Assembly (NCBI GenBank): GCA_036850595.1
Contig: CM072156.1
Coordinates: forward strand, 4,085,441-4,149,440
Source of the DNA: Rhyacichthys aspro
Taxonomy: Eukaryota > Chordata > Actinopteri > Gobiiformes > Rhyacichthyidae
Length of the DNA: 64,000 bases
Direction: 5' to 3'
Positions within the stretch are counted from its first letter, which is position 1. Every line of letters starts with the position of its first letter. The notes under the pieces are model-generated. The model made no database searches. It was not told where the DNA came from and saw only the letters and a list, made by a program, of their open reading frames with translations. Position numbers and translations under genes: made by a program. Positions 22,101-34,100 of the stretch are shown in pieces.

Positions 22101-25100
22101 CGAGAGGTTGATACATCCTAATGATATCTTGGATAAAGTCGTTTATGACCTAGACATTCCCAGGTGAGCCATTACTCCTTTTATCTTATCATAAAGGATT
22201 GCGAGAGGCTTTTCTTTGACCGAATGGAGCGAACCTTGTTGCGTTCCAGTTGTCCCGTGATCGAAGATGACGGCGAGTCTCTGAAGTTTAACTCTCAGTT
22301 TGAGTCTGGAAACCTCAGGAAAGCCGTTCAAGTTAGGAAGTAAGTACCTTTGTAATTCTACACATCCTAAGGCTTGAATTAAAATACATTTCTGATGCTC
22401 CTCCGCAGGTATGAGTACGACCTTGTGCTGAATTCAGACATCAACAGTAATCACTACCATCAGTGGTTTTACTTCGAGGTGAGCGGCATGCGCGTCGGAG
22501 CCACCTACCGCTTCAACATTATCAACTGTGAGAAGTCCAACAGCCAGTTCAACTACGGTGAGATGTCTTTTAAAATCTTCTTGTGGCTTTTTTATTAAGA
22601 AATCCTTCCCTTTGATATGTTCATTCTAAGAAAAACCCCCAAAAAGGAACATATTAAATAACACAATTCCACTGAAGAGAAGTATATACATTTATACGTT
22701 TATTTAAGACAGATTGAGTCGCTAAAATTAAAGCAACCCTGTGTAACTTTTAACCAGTAGCACTGCATCACTTTTAGCTTTGAAATGTATATTCTCCCTC
22801 TCATTTTGATGGTTCTTAGATCAGTAGAATCAGGCCTATCTCAACTGGACACAAACCTCCAATATAACTTTCTTTAACAGAGTCAACAAACTAAACTATT
22901 AAGAACACATATTTTCTTTTTTATTCCCCAAACTCTCCACATGCTAAAAGTTAGGGAGGGTTGCTTTAAAAAAATTAGGCAAATATATAGTCGTATATAA
23001 TAGATATTTTTTTCCAACATGAATTGGTAATGATTTGGTAAATATTCATTGTAGAGTCCATCCATTTCGTCTTTCGTATGTTTCTTAGTGTCTTTTTATT
23101 GACATCCAGCAGCTCATCCATTAAATTAAATACTTGTCACTCATCTTGTTTTCCTGTGGTTTCCATCCAAAGTAGATCTAGGCAACAAACTGTAGCCTAA
23201 AAATTATGTCACGATATAAACTGAAACTGAAAATTAGCGATAACAATGTGATGATTTCGATTTTCTCTATTTTTATGTTTATTTTTTAAACTTACACTTC
23301 ATAAAATACTTCTGAAAATACCCTGCAGTAGCTTTTAATCTGTTTTTAAGTAAATAAAGGCTACAGTTCAGGATGTATTGTGCAATAAGAGAGAAAAAGT
23401 AAAGTGCAGTTCTTGTTGAGGACTGTTTTGTGACTTGTTGCTTGTGTGCTATGTTTGTTATCGTGATATGACATTGATATGATATGAAAAATTACTCTGA
23501 TATCACTGTAGTTTTGCTTTCTACTGAAGTGACACATTTGAAGATATCCTGCAGGGCACCATTAATCTATTTCCACTCACATTGATGACAGGACAGTCCC
23601 AGAAAATATGATAATGCTTTTCACAGTTTCTTCTGCAAACATAGTGTGATTTCTGACTGATAAAGGATCTTTTCAGGGTTTTTCCACCATAATTCTCTCC
23701 CTTTTTGTACACAAATGCATTTCCGTATATAGTGTTCTTGTTTAAAATGTGCTTCATGCGTCTGTTTGTGTTCGTGCAGGTATGCAGGTGCTCATGTACT
23801 CGGTCCAGGAGGCGATCAGCGGCAGTCCTCGCTGGGTCAGGACGGGGACGGACATCTGTTACTACAAGTACGTGACCCTCCGGTTCACTTTTTGGAAACC
23901 CCACTGCGTTGTTTCATCAGCTTCGGGCGTTATCCATCAAGATTGTGTCTGAAATAACGAAGACACTTTAATACCATCTGCTTTAAATTAAAATTTCTCA
24001 TTTGTAATCTAATTTGATGATAGTAATTAGCTCAGAGAGATTCGTTTTGTTCCGCTGCACACTTTATTTTAAATGATTGATGTTTACTGACTACACTGAT
24101 GTGCCTCCTGATGTTAACACTCACCTGTGCGTCACTCAGACACTGTTTGCATGTTAAAGGACTCCTTCTGCCTCACTGTCTTTGCACAAACACAGATCTT
24201 TATTATGTTTATTTATCACTGACCGTACACAGATATAAATACTACTCATCTTCCATTTTTATTACATCATTACGGCTATGTCCAGACTAATAGGTTCATA
24301 TATTAACTCTGTGGTCGATGTGTTTTTAGTTGTTTTAATCAATTCTTCTTGTTTGTTTTCTTATTTTTTTCTCTTTAAAGAAATGCAGTATCCTTAAATG
24401 ACCACTTTATTCTTATTATTTATCCCCGATTTTACTGTCATTATTACTAAAAGGCGACAGTTTGTTTTCATTCTGCAGCTTAGAATTAAAATAAAAAGCA
24501 CCCACATGGCTTCAGAAGATATTAATGAATCTGCTAATGTTATGTATTTACAGAGCAGTGAACAATGAGTGCATTTATATCCAGGTTATGACCACATAAT
24601 ATTCATATTCCCGTATTTATTAAATATATGATGGTGTCCTGGAGTTGTTTTTACTGAATTTGACCAAACTAAGCCAACGTAGCCTTGTTGAATGGTAAAA
24701 TATCATAAATATATGGTTGATCAGGAACAGAACAACAAAAAATAGCCAAATTAATGTGCTGACTTTGACTGGAGTGAGCTGCCACTGACACAGGACAAAG
24801 AGCAATGGGTGGAAATAAAGAAAACTTTAGGTAGAATACAGTAAAAGTATTATTAGGAAGAATACTGTAGCATGTATACGCCATATACTCCAAAACAAAC
24901 GTGTATCTTGGTTTCTTTTGAAGCTCTACAGGTAGCATTAGTGGGTCTCTCAATTCAGATTTCTGCCTTATTGTGGATTATTAAATCAGAATGTGATGTT
25001 TACAAAGACAAAAACAGGACACGTAGAAAATCTGAGCAAGAGGCGCCTCGATTCCAGCTTCAAGTCTGTGCAATAAAGGCTAAAAAGTCCCAAAAATAAT

Positions 25101-28100
25101 CGTGAAAACTGGGATACTTAAGGGCATTGTGACACACTTTTTGACTTTGACTTTGAATCTAGCAAATGTGGCTCAAGTTCATTCAAAAGCTAAACCTGTA
25201 TTTGACATGAATTCACCCTACATAGTATTTATTTATTTATTTATTTAAAAGGACAGTGCAGATTAATGCAGCCGTCAACGTGCCAGAATTAGTCAGAAGG
25301 CTAGTTTTCATCTGTTAAAGAAGAAAGTAAAACATATAAAGAATAGATCACAATAAAATCACAACAATCAGATTAGACCTGAGGTTTGTAAGAGCAGCAG
25401 AAGAAGACAAGCAAGACAACAACAGATGTTAGAGAAAAGTGTTAAAACTGAATAAAGCAGAACAAATTATAAGCACATTAAACAGATTTAATTAAAACGT
25501 AGAAGCACAGTTGTAAAAAAGACTGGATAAACACAGTAAAAAGCAGTAACAATGTTAAAAAGGACAGTGTTAATGCAGCACAATATTGTATTTACACAAT
25601 GTAGAGCTCTGTAAACACCATATATCATTAAATGTATAGATAAATTGAGTTTACCTTTAGCTATATTCATTTTTATGTGTAAGATTTTGTGTTTTCTGTG
25701 TCGTATAAACTCGCTCATACACTTTTTCTCATCAACAGGAACCATTTTGCCAGGAGCTCTATAGCGGCTGGAGGTCAGAAAGGAAAATCCTACTACACTT
25801 TGACCTTCAGCATAAACTTCAAGCATAAAGATGACGTCTGCTATTTTGCTTATCACTACCCTTATACATACTCCACGCTGAAGGTATTAAGACTCCGTTA
25901 TTATCTCTTTTTTTTTTAATATTCATTGCATTAAACGGTTAATTCGGTGAAATAAAAACGCTGGATGCTTTCTTTGCCGCAGTAATTAGTTCTCCATTCA
26001 CCTCACACATCCCTAGAGCGGCCCAGATGCAGCTGCCGCGTGATCGTTTTTGATTTGTTTCTCGATGTTTTTCCCCACTGAGCTCTAATAATTACACAGC
26101 GTCTTTTTCTTTTTCTTTTTCTAACAAATATAATCAACTTTCTAGGGAGGATGAATGTTTATATTTAAAGCGTCCAGCGGGGATGTGGTCTAAATGAATT
26201 CTCTGAGGATTATTATTGACTCTTATTGTGATCTCAGATGCACCTCTCGAAACTGGAAGCGCTGCGGACGCCTCAGATCTACTTGAGACAGGACGTACTG
26301 TGTGAAACGTTAGGAGGAAACGGCTGCCCACTGCTCACAATCACTGCCATGCCCGAGTCCAACTCTAATGATCACATCTGCCAATTCAGTAAGTACTTAA
26401 GCCAAGATCTGAAGTGTAAGAGGTCTTTAAACAGGGATTATGTAAAATATTGTGTTATATAGTCGAGCAAAATTGGAAAATAGACGTTTAAATCTCTATA
26501 TAACCGAGTGAAAGGTGCTATTTTAGTACGATTACTTCCTATTCCAACAACAGCCCAGAAAGAACAAACCAAACACTGCTGAAAAAGAACATGTTTTTTG
26601 GGGTTTTTTTCTGCACAAATTATTATTAGTATGAAAGGTTAGGACATTGTGAACACAGCATCAGACTTTGGGGTTGCTTAAGTTAAAATTCACAGAGGTG
26701 GGACACTTTTCTACATTTAAGGTTCTCACTATTTAATGTCGGGTGCCAAATGCGGCTCTTTGCGAAATAAAAGATTGCAAAGGGCCATTCAATAAATATA
26801 ATAGGTGATATTTTTGGCACTATGTTTTAATTGAATTTGAAAAGGTTTTAAATGGACTTGAACAGGTTTTAGATGGAATTGGACAGGTTTTAGATGGATT
26901 TGAGCAGGATTTAGATGGATTTGAGCAGGTTTTAGATTGATTTGAACAGGTTTTAGATGGATTTGAGCAGGTTTTAGATGGATTTGAACAGGTTTTAGAT
27001 GGATTTGAGCAGGTTTTAGATGGATTTGAGCAGGTTTTAGTTAGGTTTGAACAGGTTTTAGATGGATTTGAGCAGGTTTTAGTTAGGTTTGAGCAGGTTT
27101 TAGATGGATTTGAGCAGGTTTTAGATAGATTTGAGCAGGTTTTAGATGGATTTGAGCAGGTTTTAGATGGATTTGAGCAGGTTTTAGATAGATTTGAACA
27201 GGTTTTAGATGGATTTGAATCAGATCTATTTCATTTGTTCCTGAAATCTTGCCACAAAGACAAATAAATCCTGTTCAAGTACAGAAAAATAAGAAAATAA
27301 AAGTGTAAATGCGTGAAAATAGTAAGCAGGTTTCCCAACACATATTATATTTAATCAATCATTGTTTTTTTCTTTGTTTTTTTGTTTTGTTTGACTAATT
27401 TCTTCCCCTTCTCTCTTCTCTAATTTTCTATTTTCTAAATTCTAATTTTCTCTCCTGCTCATATAGTCCAGAATATTGTCCATGTTTTTATGATCTAATA
27501 AGTAATGATTCATTTGTAAAGATGGTTCTATGTTAGTATTATTGTTGCTTTGTTTTTATCGTTGATGTTACAAAATGCGCTGTAACCTCGAGTTTACGTT
27601 ATCGTCTCTCGATAGTACACAGCCGTATTCTGACAGTGCTTTTTTTAAAATTCTCTGTTGATATTTGTCTGCAGGAAACCGCCCGTTGATCTTCTTGTCT
27701 GCCAGAGTCCATCCGGGAGAGACTAACGCGAGCTGGGTCATGAAGGGCACTCTGGAGTTCCTCATGGGCTCCAGTCCACTGGCCGGCAGCCTCAGAGAGT
27801 CTTACATCTTCAAGATCGTCCCCATGCTCAACCCCGATGGAGTCGTTAACGGAAAGTGAGTAAAAAATCGAAGAATAGAATCATCCTCGGACTATCTCTG
27901 GCTGCGCCGTTCTGCTGAGACCCGGGCTTGTAAATCTCTCACCGTTTGCTTCCTTTTCTTCTCGATTCTCGTCGTCTTTTCCGCTCCAGCCATCGTTGTT
28001 CTTTGAGCGGAGAGGATTTGAATCGCCAGTGGCAAAATCCCAATCCTGACCTCCACCCCACCATCTACCACACTAAGAGCCTGCTGCAGTACCTTGCACA

Positions 28101-31100
28101 CATACAGAGGGCGCCACTGGTATGAGCTTTTATCAACTGCTTTTATTTATTACATATATATTTATCTTTGATGGTGGCTGTTTTTTCCCAGCTCTGTGTT
28201 GTATTTGGCTGCATGAGCACTACACTCTGCTAAAAGCCAACCATAAATTCCCACAGTAGTTTTAAGGCATTAATGCAGTTCCCATAAACAGCAGGGCTCT
28301 CTATCAGCCTCTGTATAAAGTCTATAATGGGATCATTCTTTTTTATGGCAGATTAGTGGCTTGTTTTAAAGGTGATGACTCGACAATATGCAACAATAAC
28401 AATGTATAGTGAGACTGCAAACCTGTTTTTTATCTGCGCAACAATAGCTTTCAAATAAAACTGGGTGTGGGAGGTTTTTTTTAGTTTTAACAGAAGATAT
28501 TAATGCCTTAATTGCAGTGTTTACTTTGGTATTTTATGTTTCTACATTTAAAAATCACAACTTTCTTTGCTTTATTCTTGCCAAAGATTATGACATGGTC
28601 GCTCCAATTGTTTACATTGGTTTAATAAAGTTAGTTTTGCTTATGTGCTTGTTTTCAAACTGGTAACATTAAAAAATAATATGTTAAAAATCATCAGAAC
28701 TCTTGACATAGCTCTTAATCAATTATTTAATCTACTTTTTAGAGAAATTGTAAGAGTGAGTCACTGAATTTACTTTCAATATACAGAGCCCTTAACACAA
28801 AAAAGTGGAGCAGGAAAAAACAAATGTGACTTAATACATTTAGAACTCACAGAAATCCATGTTCTTCCTCTTAAAACTATTTAATTTCTATTGAATCTCA
28901 GCTTGTTCAGATTAATGCTGAGGTAATAATAGACAATGTATTGAATTGTAGTTCTGATATCCTCAATTAATGTCAATAGTTATGAGTTTTTACATTTTTA
29001 ACTAAATATGGGTGAGGTAAATATGTAGCATAAAGACTAAAAATAAAGTGTTATTAATTAAAATGTGCTTTATTAGTAACACTTTCACTTTGTATAGAAA
29101 AATAAGATTCAGATGACTTTATTAGTCCGTTAAAGTTCATTAAATCCTCTGGTTTCTTCGTGCATAAATAGGATATTCCTCAAAGTAGCAGCACTGTATT
29201 AAATTTACCTTACCTTAGCTGCTGGAGTTTCGGAAAATCTTGTTGCTTTGGTTAAAAAACAATGGCAGTCGTCACATTTAAAGCTCTGCGTAAGGTTTGA
29301 CAATAAAGCTTGGTCCTATAAGGTCTATTTATAGGACAAGGAACACATTACACTTAATATATTACACTTTAATGCCTTAATAAATGATCCTACATCAATT
29401 TTCCAGCACAAAAACAGGCTATTTGTAAGTTTATTCGTTACCTAAACAGATTTTAAATATACATATAGCCTATACTGAGTAATAGTCATGGGCTAAATGC
29501 TATTCTTGGACTTATAAGTTATTTTTAATCCTATTTTCTATTGCAAATCAGGGACTGCACATTATTTTAAAGACATTGTCATATAATAAAAACATTTAGG
29601 GATCAATTGTGTCTATTCTACTTCAGCTTTACTTTCTCTTCCTTGAATCTGTCCTTCTTCCCTCTCTGTATTTCTTCTCGTCTGATGTTTTACTCTGTCG
29701 TGTGCTCAGGTGTTTTGCGACTACCACGGTCACTCCAGAAAGAAGAACGTGTTCATGTACGGCTGCAGCGTGAAGGAGACCGTCTGGCAGACAAATATTA
29801 GTGCCACATCGAGCGACCTACAGGAGGACCTTGGATATAGGGTAAACTTAAATATGCTACACACACGTCTTTTCTCAGCCTCTTTCTCACTTTCAAGCTG
29901 CTTTCCTCTATCAGTAAGGTGCTTATTATTTCCAAAATGTTATCAAAGCAGCTAATTATTAAACTGCTGAATGTGTCAACCATGAATTCATTAAAATATT
30001 CCAAATGGCTTCCTCTGTCGCCCGTTAAATTTCTCACATCACTCGTATTATTTTTGTTCCGTAGCTGTAATTACACGCCACTGAGAGGCTGTCTGTGATT
30101 TCTTTTCACCATCACATCCCGTATTTTAACCGTCTTTTAATTATCTTTTGACATTTCGCAGATATCTTGTTGCTTATTTTTGGAACTTACCTTGAATTTA
30201 AAGGTTCACTGCGAATACATTTTCATTTGTATCCCGTCTCCAGTCAGGCAGGTCAGGTTTCTTTACTGAGCTGAATACTGATAAAGAAGTGGTACAAAGT
30301 TTCCTGAGGACATTTCGCTTTAGGCAATGAACTGTCAGCAGCAGCAGCAGCACAAAACTTCAGGATTTCTACTCCACATTGTTATATCCGACTATGAAAT
30401 AAACATGCACACGGGCGAACACTTGGCACAGTAGTCTATAAGGTAGTTTTCTTTGTATGCATAATGTGATTCAGCCACGTTTGAATAAGCTTTGAGGTGA
30501 GTTGAGGTACTTTAATTTATTGTAGGTGTGTTTTTTATCACAAAACAACCATGTATCCCTATTTAAAGGGGACTGTCCCACTTTCACACTCTTTTTCCCG
30601 TGTCCCTACACAAATATGTCCCAGTTTTGAACAGTGCATGCCCTTTTTGTCCCCATTTTTTAACAAAAAACAGTCACTATCGACCAGTTTTTTACTCATA
30701 CATAAACAGCTATTATGTTAAACCCAAGTCTGTAGTTTTATTGGGAATGCATTGAAAAAGTTCATGGTTCTTCTAAGCTCAAATGCACCAATGCAATTCT
30801 TGTTTTGTGTTGACATGAACAATGAAATTACCATCATTTTAATCAGATTTTGCAACACACCTTTTTTTTTTGTTGCAGTGTGGCTGGTCTGGAAATATAG
30901 TCACTCTATGCATTACCCTCAGAGTGAAAATAAAGAAGTTTCGATGATGTGTCTCTTAGTTTTAGCCTGATCTTTCTCCTTAGACTAAGCGTAGTATAAT
31001 TTAAACACTATAAAGTTTGCCCTGATGAAGGCCTAAGAGCTGAAACGCGTTGGCATTTTTTTAATAAATTAGCCATGTTTAAATAAAGGCTTTTTATAAT

Positions 31101-34100
31101 TGTCACCTTTGAGTGCCTCAGTTTTTCTGTTTTTTACAACTATAAAAGCTCTTTTGGCTAATTGGTATAAATCAACAGTCAATCAATGTCCACAGTGCAT
31201 CACACAGATACTATGCTATTTTTATCATGCCATTTCACAAATCCAAGGCTTTACAGAGTCATTACAGCATCTTTATTAGTCATTTTTTGAGTTTTTAGAA
31301 TAATTTAGACCATTATTGAAGCTGCTCTGGGCTCTAGCTGCAGCATTAACCCTGGAATTACAGCAAAGTCATAATGCATTGGGTAAAAAAAACACGTTCC
31401 TCCTGCAATAAAGACTTTCTTTCACCTTCCAACTATCACTTATTACTATTATATTAACTTATTCAGGCAGCTATACTTCTAAAATCAAGAATACTCTACT
31501 GAAAAGAGCGTTGACTGACATTAAAACACAATTAAAACATCATTGTAATATAGGTATTTGTATAAGTCCTGGTGTAAACGTATTTGTCTGTGTGTTTTCC
31601 AGGCCCTTCCTAAAATCCTGTCTCAGATCGCCCCGGCCTTCAGCATGGGCAGCTGCAGCTTCGTGGTGGAGCGCTCCAAAGAGTCCACGGCCCGAGTTGT
31701 GGTTTGGAGGGAGGTGGGCGTCCAGCGGAGCTACACGATGGAGAGCACGCTGTGTGGCTGTGACCAGGGCAAGTACAAGGTAAGATTATTGAGAGGAGCG
31801 GCCATTTTAACTGTCTTTATACTAAACATAGACCCAGCCCATTCTTACTGTTAAAAGGGATTCATATCAGCTGTGTTATTGTGTGTGAAAGTTACCATAA
31901 TAGTGAAAAAAGTGGTTAATATTCAAGATGACACTCATTTTTTCACCTTGTGACGTAAGAGGTGGTTGTATTACATCTGTATGTGTCCACCAGATGGCGC
32001 TACAGGCCTTTTTCCTGTTTTTTTCTGTTCTTTTCCACCATCCAGCTGACATCTTTACATCTCTTTTATCATTCCTTGTCTCTCTAAACAGATTTTCCTT
32101 CTATTTTACAGAAATTTCAATATAAAAACATCTGGTGTGAAAACCTTTGCTTTATTGCTGCTCGATTAAGGAAAAAAAAAAATCATAATCACGATTACTT
32201 TGGTCATTATTGAAATCAGTATTATTTTGTTGGATTTATTGAACAAAACGGCAAATATATACAACATATATAATGATTAAGATAAATAAATAAGATCAAC
32301 AATGTAGTGCATTTCCACAATCTCATGAAAAACAACTAATAAATAATTATTTTGTCTCGATTACATAGATTTTGTGATTGTTTGGAGCCGAAATTGACAT
32401 TGAAATTGAAAATTTGATTAATTGCACAGTCTACTTTGCTAAATCCTGTTGCTGGATAGAGTTTTGTGAATTAAGCAGAAAATGAGTGTATATTTCTGCC
32501 TGAATAAGTTTTAATTTGTTCTTATTTTTCCAAATAAACTAAACTATGAGCAGGCAGAGACAGGAGTTGTTGCTGTATGTGATATTAAGTGACATCTTCA
32601 TCTGATTTGTTGATGTGTGAAGGAGATTTAAGTTTCATTTGTCTTCCTCAGGGGCTCCAGATTGGGACCAGGGAGCTGGAGGAGATGGGGGCCCAGTTCT
32701 GTGTGGCCCTGCTGAGGCTCAAGAGGCTGACGGGGCTCCGCAACCACCAGCACCTGCTCGATCTGGAGAGTGACATCATCGGGAGCCAGGCCAAAGTGGT
32801 CAGGTTAGAAGCACTTTCAGGAGACTTCTAATGGTCACTTTAAAGCTCCACATGAAAAAGCATCAGGCGATCAAAGATATATCAGTCCAACAAAACTATT
32901 AAATAAATAAATAAAACAGAATAAAGATGCTGGGTCACACAGAAGAGATGAGACTGACTCTTTGTGAAGGATTTGAAGGTGTTGTTGTGGTTTTAATTAC
33001 GTCAGATGGACCTTTTCTGTATTTTATTTACATCTAGAAGCATATTTATGTTTATTTGAATAAAAATGAGGCATTAATCAGCGTAAGTAAACAATAGAAG
33101 CTTGTAAATGTGCCAGATGTAGGGTGTTTTTTATTATAAATCACATATATACAAAGGATGTGTTTAGGCAACTCTTTAAGGAAAAAAATAGCTGCTGCCC
33201 CCCATTAACTTTGAAAATTTGTCTTCAGGAAAAAACATCAAGATGTCATTTATTAAAAAAACGATTTAATGTTTTTACTTTCGCTTCTCGTTTTCGCTCG
33301 AGTGAGGATTATCTGTCGTCCAATCAGTCGCTTGGGACCCCAGGCCGAGGCGTCCCCAAAGTGGAACACGCTTTTTAGGGACACCTTGGACCCCTTTTGA
33401 TAATGGAAACACGCCACAACCGTCTCGACCCACACCTTTACGGTCCAATTGGAAACGAGGCTAAACGCTGACTGTCTCTCCAGCCTTTTACTCAAAAACT
33501 ACTCAAGGCACTGATCAAGACTGAAATTCTATCAATGAATCTTATCAGTGTGTGATAGATGGAATGAAAACTCCGGGACGAGGGCGAACAAGTGTGAAAA
33601 ATGGTCGCACATGTCATTATTTCATCCCCACAGCACATTTTTAGACCTGCACTGAACCGTAATTATCGCAGGGTCTCCCCATTTGGACTGTGCTGCGTTC
33701 AAAACCCTGCTTTAGTTTCGTCGACCGCACGCTTCGTTTCCAATCACTTCTCTTTAAATTCCCCAGTCAAATGAGGTCAGAACAGATTAGATAAATATTA
33801 ATTATTCAGTCGGCCAAACCCAATCCTGACCACAATTTAATCTTAATTTCTGTTTTAAATTGTCAGCCGTTTTCCTCTCTTGATTTGGCAGAGCCCGACT
33901 TCATGCTCCAAAACCACTTAATGTCTCCACTGCTAACGTACTGCCCTCATATTGATATATTCATCTATCATTTATGTGTCTGATCGTTAAGGGACTCCGC
34001 TCAGGGGTGTGTGTGTGTTTTGTGTGTGTTTCAGTGCGGTTTATGGTTTTTATGCTTGGTACCACTTACCATTTAATAGGTCATCAAAACAATGATACCA

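Larger units (their letters stand above)
22558..23779 (+). other. agtpbp1: agtpbp1 intron 17
   Basis: Contains a MITE with terminal inverted repeats (22731-22966) and a minus-strand LINE fragment (about 23521-23720) close to the exon 18 acceptor. Confidence 0.6.

Noticed and set aside
25488..25856. 122-codon minus-strand frame
   Set aside because: It overlaps agtpbp1 exon 19 in antisense and otherwise runs through intron DNA. It is a shadow of the real exon.
26833..27222. CRISPR-like regular repeats
   Set aside because: The repeats are immediately tandem without unique spacers, in an animal intron. They form a minisatellite.
30334..30352. (CAG)5 as a disease-type triplet expansion
   Set aside because: It is only five units, intronic and not notable.
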